Below are positions 33,766 through 44,090 of a DNA stretch of 64,000 bases, piece by piece. Both the position numbers and the translations under genes were made by a program. The notes under the pieces were generated by a model, which had not been told where the DNA came from, did no database searches, and worked only from the letters and a program-made list of their open reading frames with translations. Each line of letters opens with the position of its first letter. The first letter of the stretch is position 1. The stretch spans positions 248,001 to 312,000 of the forward strand of contig NZ_QGHD01000001.1 of the NCBI RefSeq assembly GCF_003148885.1, given 5' to 3'. The DNA is from Hallerella porci. GTDB taxonomy: Bacteria > Fibrobacterota > Fibrobacteria > Fibrobacterales > Fibrobacteraceae.

Positions 33766-36060
33766 TTAAGCGAAGCTCGGCGCGAGTGCGGGCTCGTCGG
33801 CTTCGGGCTTTTCCGTTAAGAATTTGCGGGAAGCTTTGAGCAAATTGGCGACTGCGTCTAAGTAAGAACGCGTTTCGTAGAGAATTGTCAAGTAGAGAAT
33901 TTCGGTGCGGATAAGAGAACTGCTCACTTTTTCGTGGACCATGTTCGCTTTGCGTTCTTCGACAATCATTTCACTCGTTTCGTGTAAATTGCGGACGAGT
34001 GCATCGTAGGCAGAAAAATCTCCGCTTTCGATCATCGCTGCGCTCTTTTTCGTGAGCATCGAAATTTTATGGGCGATGATTTCGAGTTTTTCTTTTTGCT
34101 TTTCGTTTACTTCGGTGAAGTTATTGTCTAAGTGTTGCACGCATGGGATGCAGATTTGTTCGATGTCAAAGACGCCATCGCCCAAGAAATCATTTGCCTG
34201 GTAAAGGAAGAAGTTTTTCACGAGAATATCTTCTTGCTTCATCTTCTTGCTGCAAAGAGTTCCTTGTCTACGCAGCCGTTCGATGTAACGCTTGAGAATT
34301 TTGATGCGCTTTTTACTCGTCCGCAGTTCGCTTAAATTATCGTTAATGAATTCTTCGATAATTTGACCGTAATTTTCGGCGGTAATGCGGAGAACCGAGC
34401 TCCATTCATCTTGGCTAAATTTTTGGACGAGCGGAAGCACGTCGGTTTCGGGCGAAGCTTTGAGAATGTGCGAGAAAATTTCTTCGGATTTCTTGATGGA
34501 TTTTTCTGTTTTTTTGAATTTGAGATTGGAGCGGATGAGAAGGAAAATCACGATGGCGAAGAGGATAATTCGTGCGGGCATTCCGCCGAAGCGAAGAAGA
34601 ATGGCGACGATGAAGCAAGCGCTGAACGCGGCGAATGCGGTGATGAACCAGCCGCCGATGACCGAGAGGACGCCGGTGATGCGGTAGACCGCACTTTCGC
34701 GGCTCCACGCATGGTCGGCGAGAGAAGTTCCCATGGCGACCATGAAGGTGACGTAAGTCGTCGAAAGCGGAAGTTTAAGGGAAGTTCCAATCGCGATGAG
34801 AGAACTCGCGAGCATTAAATTGACGCCGGCACGAATCAAATCGAACGCTGCAGAATCTTCTTCGAGGGTGAGTTTATTCGTATCGAAACGCTTTGCAATC
34901 CAAGCGCTGACCGTGCGCGGGCAAATCGCATTTATCTTTTTAATTGCGCCATAGCTGAAGCGGACGAGTGCGCGGGCGACGGGATTGGTGCCGAAGACTT
35001 CGTCGGTTTCCCCTTGTGAAGAGAGCGAAACAGAAGTTTGGACAACGCGGTGTGCTTTTTTCGAAGTGACGAGAGTAATCACCATGACTGCGCCCGCAAT
35101 CATTAACAGATACCATTGTCCTGCTTCTTTATCGAGGAGAGCGCTCATCAAATACGTGTCGGGATTTCCGCCGTCTGCGATTAAATGTTGAAGCGAAGAA
35201 AGTCCGGTAAGAGGAACGCCGACAAAGTTCACCAAGTCGTTTCCGGCAAAGGCGAGGGCGAGCGCAAAGGTGCCGCAGCCAATTACGACTTTGAGCATGT
35301 TTACGCCAATCGCATGCAAGAGATGAGAAAGAATGAAAAATCCCGCGAACATGCCGAGAAGAATCAGCATTTCATTGCTGTGCAACGCCGATTGAAAATC
35401 TTTGGAAATGAAAGAAGCGTTCTTTAAACCTTTGATGAGGATGAAGTAGAAAATCGAGGTCAGAGAAATTGCGCTGAAAATACCGACGAAATATTTGAGA
35501 TTTTTCTTGTAGCCAAAGGTAAAGAGTAAGCGGGCGATGTATTGCACGAGCGCACCGACGGTAAATGCAATCGCAACGGAGACGAAAATGCCGAGGATGA
35601 CTTCGAGAGCTTTGCTCGTGTTGATGAGATTTGCAAAGTTCAAAGCGCCCGTTGGATCATTCGCCATTTTCAAGACGGAAATCGCAACGGATGCGCCCAA
35701 GAGTTCAAAGACCATGGAAACTGTCGTCGATGTCGGCATCCCGAGAGTATTAAAAATATCGAGAAGAATAACATCGGTTAGCATCACCGCGACGAGAATC
35801 GTTAGAATTTCGCTGAAGTAATAATACTGCGGTTGGAAAATGCCGTGTCGCGCGACATCCATCATGCCGTTTGAGAAGGCGGCTCCGATAAAAACTCCCG
35901 CGCCCGCAATCGTTAAAAGAACTTTGAAGGAAACCGCTTTCGCGCCGATTCCCGAATTGAGAAAGTTCACCGCATCGTTACTCACGCCGACGATGAGATC
36001 GAATACCGCAAGCGCAAAAAGCATTGCGATGAGAACGTAGTAGATTGAGACTGAATCCAT
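33766..36060 (-). CDS. PiT-family inorganic phosphate transporter with PhoU-like C-terminal domain
   Basis: 764 residues. Two PiT signatures are present: GVSNDAVNFLNSGIGAKAV near residue 25 and GNDLVNFVGVPLTG near 270. They sit within 10-12 membrane segments; MPTSTTVSMVFELLGA and LPLSTTYVTFMVAMGT are the paired S/T-T loops. The final ~250 residues are soluble and helical, like the PhoU/DUF47 regulatory partner usually encoded separately, so transporter and regulator are fused here. It moves phosphate into the cytoplasm by cation symport. A Pho-box-like repeat lies ~110 bp upstream. Confidence 0.88.
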   Translation of the reverse strand: MDSVSIYYVLIAMLFALAVFDLIVGVSNDAVNFLNSGIGAKAVSFKVLLTIAGAGVFIGAAFSNGMMDVARHGIFQPQYYYFSEILTILVAVMLTDVILLDIFNTLGMPTSTTVSMVFELLGASVAISVLKMANDPTGALNFANLINTSKALEVILGIFVSVAIAFTVGALVQYIARLLFTFGYKKNLKYFVGIFSAISLTSIFYFILIKGLKNASFISKDFQSALHSNEMLILLGMFAGFFILSHLLHAIGVNMLKVVIGCGTFALALAFAGNDLVNFVGVPLTGLSSLQHLIADGGNPDTYLMSALLDKEAGQWYLLMIAGAVMVITLVTSKKAHRVVQTSVSLSSQGETDEVFGTNPVARALVRFSYGAIKKINAICPRTVSAWIAKRFDTNKLTLEEDSAAFDLIRAGVNLMLASSLIAIGTSLKLPLSTTYVTFMVAMGTSLADHAWSRESAVYRITGVLSVIGGWFITAFAAFSACFIVAILLRFGGMPARIILFAIVIFLLIRSNLKFKKTEKSIKKSEEIFSHILKASPETDVLPLVQKFSQDEWSSVLRITAENYGQIIEEFINDNLSELRTSKKRIKILKRYIERLRRQGTLCSKKMKQEDILVKNFFLYQANDFLGDGVFDIEQICIPCVQHLDNNFTEVNEKQKEKLEIIAHKISMLTKKSAAMIESGDFSAYDALVRNLHETSEMIVEERKANMVHEKVSSSLIRTEILYLTILYETRSYLDAVANLLKASRKFLTEKPEADEPALAPSFA

Positions 36061-36170
36061 GCTGTTATCCTTTGTTTTGGTTTTCTGGATTTTGAACTAC
36101 AGCAAAGTTATTTACCGCAAAGAATCGGAGCAATGGGGGAAAATCAAGTTTTTCAATGATTTTCCAAGGA

Positions 36171-36188
36171 CTTTACAAGAGCTTTACA
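36171..36188. promoter_or_regulatory. Pho-box-like direct repeat
   Basis: CTTTACA at 36171-36177 and again at 36182-36188, that is 7-bp repeats with a 4-bp spacer (11-bp period), the architecture of PhoB/PhoP boxes. It lies 111-128 bp upstream of the PiT transporter start, read on the opposite strand. Regulation by phosphate is inferred. Confidence 0.45.
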
Positions 36189-36206
36189 AATAAGGGAATG
36201 TGCGCT

Positions 36207-36257
36207 TAGAGCTTAGAATTTCTAATTTCTAAGTTCTAAGTTCTCCGTTCTAAGTTC
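36207..36257. repeat. Degenerate TTCTAAG heptamer repeats
   Basis: Five or six consecutive 7-8 bp units related to TTCTAAG, with the reverse form CTTAGA preceding them, so a hairpin is possible. It lies between the PiT promoter region and the gdhA terminator. No coding sense. Confidence 0.6.
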
Positions 36258-36308
36258 TTAAAACATCCCTCCGCAGGCGTCTCAATATTCCTAATTTCTC
36301 ATTAAAAA

Positions 36309-36338
36309 AAAACGCTTCCCGTTTTGGGAAGCGTTTTT
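36309..36338 (-). terminator. Rho-independent terminator of gdhA
   Basis: AACGCTTCCC and GGGAAGCGTT form a 10-bp perfect stem with a 4-5 base loop, and long A/T runs on both sides allow function in both directions. It is 18 bp after the gdhA stop. Confidence 0.9.
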
Positions 36339-36356
36339 CTTTTGCAAAGGCAAAAA

Positions 36357-37796
<1,440 letters not shown>

Positions 37797-37983
37797 TTAC
37801 AATTTTGTAGATTTTGGAAATGAGTTTTTGCAAATTTGTTTTTTGCCGAAAAAATGGAAAAAACCGCAAAAAATGGAATTTCTAAAAAATGACATTTTTG
37901 TAATTCGTCGATAAAAAATTTTTTCAATCCTGCGACATTTTTCCCGTTTTCGGTTATTTTGATAGAGAAAAGGCAAGAATTTT

Positions 37984-39759
37984 ATGGAAAAAAGACATTT
38001 TAATTCGATTCCTGAAGTCTTCTTAGACATGTGCCAGGCGAAGGATTTCCCCGGGTGGTTTAAGCGGGTGAATGGATCTTGGGAAGAATATTCGGGCTTG
38101 CGCCTACAAAAAATGCTTTTTTATGCGACTCTTGCTTTTGCAAAATACGGCGTTGGCGAAGGAAAAAGTTTGGGAATTATCGCTGCGACTTCGCCGAATT
38201 GGATTGTCGCCGATTTAGCTTGCGAAATTTGCCATGCGCCGACGGTTCCGCTTTTCCCAAACATTAGCGAAGAACATTTTGAATTTCAATGCGACGATTC
38301 GGAAATCGGATTTTTGGCGGTCGATTCCATTGATGATTTGGACCCGGGAATTAAAAAACATTTGGCGCGTTTTCGTTATGTGATTTGCTTTGATGAAAAT
38401 TCAAAGCTTCCGCTCAACGGAATTTATTGGAAAAATTTACTCGACGAAGGCGAAATTCTTTCTAAAGAAGAAGGTACAGTCGATTGGTTTCGTTATCGCT
38501 TAAACGGAATCCGCGAAGAAGATTTATTTTCGGTAATTTATACGAGCGGTTCGACGGGACTTCCGAAGGGCGCAGAACTTTCGCATAAAAATATGATTGC
38601 GATGATTACGGCTTTGGATCCGATGATTCATCCGGATGTCGCAACGGATTCGGCGATTAGTATTTTGCCGGTGGCGCATGTTTTTGAACGGATGGCGATT
38701 ACATTTTATGCGAGCAAACATTTGAAAGTTTACTTTGCGGATTCGCCCCAAAACGTCGGCGTGATTGCGCACGAAGTGCGTCCGGCAATCGGGACTTTTG
38801 TCCCACGGATTCTTGAAAAATTAGCGGATGCGGTTTCGCAGCGCGAATATAAATTAAGCGGACTAAAACGCTTGTTAATGCATCAAGCGATTCGTTTTGC
38901 AAAGAAAAATATTCCGGGCAACGGAAAAATTCGTCGGAAAATTTACGATAAACTCGTTTATCAAAAAATTCGCGAAGCGCTCGGCGGAAAATTCAAATGG
39001 ATTATTTCGGGGAGCAGCGCTCTCAATAAAACCGTTTATCGTTTTTTAATCAATGTCGGTTTTCCGGTTTTCGAAGGCTACGGTTTAACGGAATGTTCGC
39101 CGGTGATTAGCGCGAATATGCCCGATGCCAATAAAGCGGGCTCGGTGGGGAAGCCGATTGCGAGTTTGCAAGTCAAAATAGGCGAGCAAAATGAAATTTT
39201 GGTGAAAGGTCCGAGCGTTTTTCACGGTTACCGCAATATGCCCGAGATGAATCGCGCTGCGTGGACTTCGGATGGATTTTTCCGCACAGGCGATCAGGGC
39301 TTAATCGATAGCGAAGGATTCTTATTTTTAATCGGGCGCATTAAGGAAATTTTTAAGACGAGCACGGGAAAATATGTTTCACCCGTTCCGATTGAATTGG
39401 AATTAAGTCGTCATCCGATTATCGATGGGGCAATTGTCATTGCGAATAATCGCAAATTTGTTTCGGCAATTCTCTTTTTGGGTTATGATGCGGCGATGCG
39501 AATTACGGAAAAATCGCGGCGCGATTTTCATCCGGAAGAAGCGATTTTAGATCCGCGGGTTTTGGCGGTGGTGCAGTCTCACGTCGATACCGTTAATCGC
39601 AAACTCAATCATTGGGAACAAATTCGAAAATGGACTTTGGTGAGTTCGCAACTTTCGGTCGAATCGGGAAGGTTAACGCCGACATTAAAATTGCGACGGC
39701 AAATTGTCGAAGCGGAATTTGTGCGAGAAATTGAAAAAATGTACGAAGAAAAACGTTAA
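37984..39759 (+). CDS. Long-chain acyl-CoA synthetase (AMP-forming)
   Basis: 591 residues, ANL superfamily. AMP-binding motif IYTSGSTGLPKGAELSHKN (near 180), acyl site EGYGLTECSPVIS (near 360), hinge GRIKEIFKTSTGKYV (near 450). No membrane segment. It activates fatty acids to acyl-CoA for lipid recycling or synthesis; chain length cannot be told from sequence. It is divergent from gdhA across a 277-bp AT-rich region in which I see no other gene. Confidence 0.88.
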   Translation: MEKRHFNSIPEVFLDMCQAKDFPGWFKRVNGSWEEYSGLRLQKMLFYATLAFAKYGVGEGKSLGIIAATSPNWIVADLACEICHAPTVPLFPNISEEHFEFQCDDSEIGFLAVDSIDDLDPGIKKHLARFRYVICFDENSKLPLNGIYWKNLLDEGEILSKEEGTVDWFRYRLNGIREEDLFSVIYTSGSTGLPKGAELSHKNMIAMITALDPMIHPDVATDSAISILPVAHVFERMAITFYASKHLKVYFADSPQNVGVIAHEVRPAIGTFVPRILEKLADAVSQREYKLSGLKRLLMHQAIRFAKKNIPGNGKIRRKIYDKLVYQKIREALGGKFKWIISGSSALNKTVYRFLINVGFPVFEGYGLTECSPVISANMPDANKAGSVGKPIASLQVKIGEQNEILVKGPSVFHGYRNMPEMNRAAWTSDGFFRTGDQGLIDSEGFLFLIGRIKEIFKTSTGKYVSPVPIELELSRHPIIDGAIVIANNRKFVSAILFLGYDAAMRITEKSRRDFHPEEAILDPRVLAVVQSHVDTVNRKLNHWEQIRKWTLVSSQLSVESGRLTPTLKLRRQIVEAEFVREIEKMYEEKR

Positions 39760-39787
39760 CGCTTTCGGGAAAATCTGGAGAGAATGT

Positions 39788-39837
39788 GGCGGCGAAGCCG
39801 CCGGAAATGAAAAATGCGCGCCCTGCGGGCGCGCATT
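39788..39837. terminator. Two hairpins between convergent genes
   Basis: GGCGGC-GAA-GCCGCC at 39788-39802 and a strong AATGCGCGCCC-TGC-GGGCGCGCATT at 39813-39837. They lie between the acyl-CoA synthetase and trpA stops; the second lacks a long T run. Confidence 0.6.
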
Positions 39838-39841
39838 ACGT

Positions 39842-40594
39842 TTACTGATTACTGAGTTCTTTGGCTTTTGCTTCGATCGCCTGCGATAACGCCTGCGGAT
39901 CTTTTGCATATTCGTTGATGAGACGAACAAAGACAGAGCCCGCGATGACAGCGTCTACGTGGTCCGCAATAGCTTTCGATTGTTCGCCACGAGAAATCCC
40001 GAAACCACCGTAAACTTTGGAACCGCCCGCGCCGACTTTCGAAAGGAAGGTGAGAGTCGCTTGATCGATGTCTGTCTGCGTGCCGGTAATGCCTACGCGG
40101 AGAGAACCGTAGATGTATTTGAATCCAGCGTGTGCCATTTTCGATAAGCGTTCATCGCTCATGCTCGGACTTGCTACCGGAATATTTTCCATACCGTATT
40201 TTTTGCAGGCTGCGGTTAAACCTTCGTCGCAATCAAACGGTAAATCGGGAATAATGAGACCGTTCACTCCCGCTTCGCTCGCCATTTTGCAGAAAGCTTC
40301 GACGCCAGGCGTGTAAACGAGAGAGCCGTAGCTCATCAAATAAATCGTCGTCTGCGGAAAAGCTTTGCGGAGTTTTGCGATAAAATGGAATCCGTCTTTG
40401 ACGCGGTAACTGCGCGAAAGAACTTCGGTGCAAGCGCCTTGAATGGCTGGTCCATCTGCTGAAGGATCGCTAAAAGCGAGTTGCACTTCGAGAATATCTG
40501 CGCCGCCTTTTACCATCGCCGAAGCGACTGTAAAAGCGATTTCATCGGTCGGGTAGCCTGCGACGAGATGACTCATCAATTTGATTTTCGACAT
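39842..40594 (-). CDS. trpA: Tryptophan synthase alpha chain
   Basis: 250 residues from the ATG at 40594; in-frame upstream extension is inside trpB and is rejected. Alpha-chain motifs: HLVAGYPTDE, the catalytic Glu in ADILEVQLAFSDPSADGP (with catalytic Asp later in GLIIPDLPFDCDEG), YGSLRVGITG in the phosphate/loop 6 region, and VYGGFGISRGEQ. It cleaves indole-glycerol phosphate to indole, which channels to TrpB. It starts on the stop of trpB (TAATG), so the two subunits are coupled. Confidence 0.95.
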   Translation of the reverse strand: MSKIKLMSHLVAGYPTDEIAFTVASAMVKGGADILEVQLAFSDPSADGPAIQGACTEVLSRSYRVKDGFHFIAKLRKAFPQTTIYLMSYGSLVYTPGVEAFCKMASEAGVNGLIIPDLPFDCDEGLTAACKKYGMENIPVASPSMSDERLSKMAHAGFKYIYGSLRVGITGTQTDIDQATLTFLSKVGAGGSKVYGGFGISRGEQSKAIADHVDAVIAGSVFVRLINEYAKDPQALSQAIEAKAKELSNQ

Positions 40595-41865
40595 TACTTG
40601 TTTCCTCCCATGAGCTTCGCTTGATGAATATCTTTTTCTTCGTTCAATCTTTCGAGTTCGCTTTCGAGGAAAGCTTTCCATTCTTTCGGGCGGAAAACCG
40701 GACTGGTGATAAAGATATCTTTATCGCCGCGGCCGCTCATGTTGATGATGACCGCTTTATCCTTCGGAACTTGTTTTGCAATTTTCATCGCAGCAGCTCC
40801 GGCGTGAGCGCTTTCGAGGGCGAAGAGAACGCCTTCATTTTTTGCGAAGAATTGAACGGCTTCGAGAGCTTCTTTGTCGAGGATGCTCATAAATTCGACG
40901 CGTCCGCTTTCGCCGAGGGCAGCGAGCTGCGGGCCAATTCCCATGTAATCGAGTCCCGCGCTAATCGAACGCGTCGGGAGAGATTGTCCGTCTTCGTCCA
41001 AAAGGAAACGGCTCTTGTAACCTTGCACAATGCCTTCGCGGCTTGCGTTTCCGGTCATGCGGCTCGCATTTTCGCCGATATTCGGACCGATTCCGCCCGC
41101 TTCGGCTCCGATTAAACGCGGAGATTTTTCATCGATAAATGGGCTGAAAAATCCGATGGAATTGGAACCGCCGCCGACACAAGCGACCATCGCACCGATT
41201 TCAATTTTACGTTCGGCGCATTGACGCTTGACTTCGTTTCCGATGACCGATTGGAATGTGCGAACGATATCGGGGAAGGGAGCAGGACCAAGTGCTGAAC
41301 CGAGAACGTAATGCGTATCATCGGGATGAGCTGCCCAATCGCGCATCGCTTCGTTGACAGCGTCTTTGAGAGTGCGCGCACCGCTCGTGACCGCACAAAC
41401 TTTGGCTCCGTAAGTTTCCATCGCAGCGACATTGGGCTGTTGACGGCGCACATCGACTTCGCCCATATAAACGGTGCAGTCCATGCCGAGTTTTGCGCAA
41501 GCGGCAGCGGTTGCAAGTCCGTGTTGCCCTGCGCCTGTTTCGGCGATGATGCGCTTTTTGCCCATGTGTTTTGCCAAAAGCACTTGACCGATTGCGTTAT
41601 TGATTTTATGCGCGCCGGTATTTGCTAAGCCTTCAAGCTTGATATAAATTTTTGCACCGCCCAAAAGTTCTGTCGCTTTCGGCGCAAAAAGAAGCGGCGT
41701 TTCGCGGCCGATGTAATCGCGCTGAATTTCGTGGAGTTCGTCCAAAAATTCTTGCGAACTCATGAAATGTTTGAACGCAGCTTCGAGTTCATCGAGCGGA
41801 CGTCGGAGAATTTCGGCAACATACTTGCCGCCGAAGTGATTGAAGAATCCATTTGTGCTGTACAT
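40594..41865 (-). CDS. trpB: Tryptophan synthase beta chain
   Basis: 423 residues from the ATG at 41865 (AAAGGATG ribosome site). It starts FNHFGGKYVAEIL. The PLP lysine is in NTGAHKINNAIGQ, the catalytic Glu in ETGAGQHGLATA, and the PLP phosphate loop in VGGGSNSIGFF. It condenses indole with serine. A full attenuator precedes it, so only trpBA form this transcript here; the other trp genes are elsewhere. Confidence 0.96.
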   Translation of the reverse strand: MYSTNGFFNHFGGKYVAEILRRPLDELEAAFKHFMSSQEFLDELHEIQRDYIGRETPLLFAPKATELLGGAKIYIKLEGLANTGAHKINNAIGQVLLAKHMGKKRIIAETGAGQHGLATAAACAKLGMDCTVYMGEVDVRRQQPNVAAMETYGAKVCAVTSGARTLKDAVNEAMRDWAAHPDDTHYVLGSALGPAPFPDIVRTFQSVIGNEVKRQCAERKIEIGAMVACVGGGSNSIGFFSPFIDEKSPRLIGAEAGGIGPNIGENASRMTGNASREGIVQGYKSRFLLDEDGQSLPTRSISAGLDYMGIGPQLAALGESGRVEFMSILDKEALEAVQFFAKNEGVLFALESAHAGAAAMKIAKQVPKDKAVIINMSGRGDKDIFITSPVFRPKEWKAFLESELERLNEEKDIHQAKLMGGNK

Positions 41866-41890
41866 AGTACATCCTTTGGGTTTAAAAACG

Positions 41891-41967
41891 AAAAACCTCC
41901 CGAAAAAGTCCGGAAGGTTTGCATAAAAACGAACACAACGCAAAAAACCGGACTAAGGTTAAGTCCG
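41891..41967 (-). promoter_or_regulatory. trp attenuator (alternative hairpins)
   Basis: On the minus strand, after the leader peptide: segment 1-2 hairpin CGGACT-TAACCTT-AGTCCG (41949-41967), and segment 3-4 terminator AACCTTCCG ... CGGGAGGTT followed by TTTTT (41891-41921). Segment 2 (AGTCCGG) can instead pair perfectly with segment 3 (CCGGACT) as antiterminator. Ribosome stalling at the Trp codons would favour the 2-3 pairing and transcription of trpBA. Confidence 0.9.
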
Positions 41968-42003
41968 CCACCACCAACGATTGATGCTCTTTACGTTTTG
42001 CAT
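41959..42003 (-). CDS. trpL: trp leader peptide
   Basis: A 14-residue ORF, MQNVKSINRWWWRT, with three consecutive Trp codons just before the stop, and a GGAG site before its ATG. It precedes alternative hairpins and trpB. The Trp run is the sensor of charged tRNA-Trp. Promoter-like TTGCCA and TTATTT elements lie upstream on the minus strand. Confidence 0.93.
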   Translation of the reverse strand: MQNVKSINRWWWRT

Positions 42004-42112
42004 GCTCCAAAAATAAACAAGTTGAAAAAAATTGGCAAGGGATTTTCTAAATTTGGCGCTGAAAAATCACCCGCTTTCGTCAAAAAGTCGGATGAAGAAT
42101 GGAGTTCTCAAG

Positions 42113-43972
42113 ATGAGTGCGATTTTAGATGTCTTTGATGTGGTGGTAATCGGCGGCGGTCACGCAGGAATTGAAGCGTCGCATGCGGCGTGGAAAATCG
42201 GCGTAAAAACCGCAATGCTCACGATGGATTTAAATGCCATCGGACGGATGTCTTGCAACCCCGCCGTGGGCGGCGTGAGCAAAGGTCAAATCGTCCGCGA
42301 CATCGATGCTCTCGGCGGGCTCATGGGAATTTTGACCGACAAAGCGGGCATTCAATTTCGCATGTTGAATCAAAGTAAAGGTCCCGCAGTCTGGGGACCG
42401 CGCGCACAATGCGATCTTAAACAATACAGTTTAATCGCCCGAGAAACTCTTGAAAACTGCCGCGGTTTACATTTGATTCAAGGGGAACTCGCCGCATTCA
42501 ATCGCCTCCCGAATGGAAATTTCGAATTGACTTTGTTAAATGGTGACCGCTACGAAACGAAAACTCTCGTCATTACGAGCGGCACTTTTTTGGCTTCGAA
42601 AATGTTCACGGGACTTGCGACAAGTATCGGCGGGCGAGTGGGCGAACCGAGCGCGGATGCGCTTTCGAAATCCATCGCCGAAAATGGTCTGCGCTTGCGC
42701 CGTTTAAAAACGGGAACGCCGAGCCGCATCGATCCTTCGTCAATCGATTTTAACGAATGCGAAGAACAGCCGGGCGATAAAGATCCGTGGCCGATGAGCG
42801 ACCGTCACAATCATCCGATTGATAACGGAAACTGCTGCTGGATTACGCGGACAAATCTCAAAACGCACGACATTCTGCGCTCGGGATTTAAAGACAGCCC
42901 GATGTTTACGGGACGCATTCAAGGAAAGGGCCCGCGGTATTGTCCGAGTATCGAAGACAAAATCAATCGCTTCGGCGACAAAGACGGCCATCAACTTTTT
43001 ATGGAACCCGAAACGAAAGATGTTTCGCGAATTTATTTGAACGGCTTCAGTTCCAGTCTCCCGGCGGATATTCAGCTCGCCGCTTTGCACACGATTCCCG
43101 GACTTTCGCATGCGAAGGTGATGCAAATCGGTTATGCGGTTGAATACGATAGCATTGACGCAACGCAACTTTATCCGACATTTGAATGCAAAGAAATTTC
43201 GGGGCTTTATTTTGCGGGACAAGTCTGCGGGACAAGCGGATACGAAGAAGCTGCGGGGCAGGGAATTGTCGCGGGAATTAACGCGGCGCTCAAAACGCAA
43301 AATGCAGAACCCTTTATTCTCGGGCGTTCGGAAAGTTACATCGGCGTCATGGCCGATGACCTTTCGCATTTCCTTCTCGATGAACCGTATCGGATGTTTA
43401 CGAGCCGCGCGGAATATCGTCTCTTCTTGCGTTCGGACAATGCGGATTCTCGTTTAAAAGAACGCGCGCGCAAAATCGGTATGATCGATGATGCGGATTA
43501 TCTCGCTTGGACAAATCGCAAAACAGAAATGGAGCGGGTACAAAAATTTTTAGCGGAAACGACCATTACCGCTTCCGAAATCAATCCGTTCCTCGAAACT
43601 TTTGGCGAAGCGCCTGTGCACGAATCCGTGCGTATGAATACGGTTTTACGCCGCCCGAAAGTCGACCCCGAAGAATTCTTCCGCAAATTTTTGCCCGAAG
43701 CAAAACTCATTCGCCGCGACATTTGGAATCTTTACGCCGAAGAAGCGTATGCGGGATTTTTTGCGCGTCAAGCCAAAGAAATTGAACACGAAAAGAAAAT
43801 GGACCGCATTAAACTTTCGCCGGATACGGATTATTCGCAAATCACCGCGCTTTCCATCGAAAGCCGTCAGCGTTTAGCCAAAGCGAAACCGCTCACCGTC
43901 GGAAGCGCATCACGGATTCCGGGAATTCGCCCGTCCGATATTATGGTGTTAACGCATTGGGTAAGCAAATAA
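42113..43972 (+). CDS. mnmG: tRNA uridine-5-carboxymethylaminomethyl modification enzyme MnmG
   Basis: 619 residues from ATG 42113, which has GGAG 9 bases upstream; earlier in-frame starts lack a site and extend past the usual N-terminus. FAD site VVVIGGGHAGIEASHAA, then MSCNPAVGGVSKGQIVRDIDALGG, PRAQCDLKQY, and the C-terminal YAGFFARQAKEIE. With MnmE it modifies wobble uridine 34 in tRNAs. Confidence 0.97.
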   Translation: MSAILDVFDVVVIGGGHAGIEASHAAWKIGVKTAMLTMDLNAIGRMSCNPAVGGVSKGQIVRDIDALGGLMGILTDKAGIQFRMLNQSKGPAVWGPRAQCDLKQYSLIARETLENCRGLHLIQGELAAFNRLPNGNFELTLLNGDRYETKTLVITSGTFLASKMFTGLATSIGGRVGEPSADALSKSIAENGLRLRRLKTGTPSRIDPSSIDFNECEEQPGDKDPWPMSDRHNHPIDNGNCCWITRTNLKTHDILRSGFKDSPMFTGRIQGKGPRYCPSIEDKINRFGDKDGHQLFMEPETKDVSRIYLNGFSSSLPADIQLAALHTIPGLSHAKVMQIGYAVEYDSIDATQLYPTFECKEISGLYFAGQVCGTSGYEEAAGQGIVAGINAALKTQNAEPFILGRSESYIGVMADDLSHFLLDEPYRMFTSRAEYRLFLRSDNADSRLKERARKIGMIDDADYLAWTNRKTEMERVQKFLAETTITASEINPFLETFGEAPVHESVRMNTVLRRPKVDPEEFFRKFLPEAKLIRRDIWNLYAEEAYAGFFARQAKEIEHEKKMDRIKLSPDTDYSQITALSIESRQRLAKAKPLTVGSASRIPGIRPSDIMVLTHWVSK

Positions 43973-44090
43973 ACGAAAATCGCTGAAAAATCCCCTTTTT
44001 GCGGGGCATTGTCTTTGGACAACGCTCCGCGTTCTTTTTTCACTTTTTTCAAAACTCGGAATGTATATTTAATTTGTGGTGAATGGGAAT

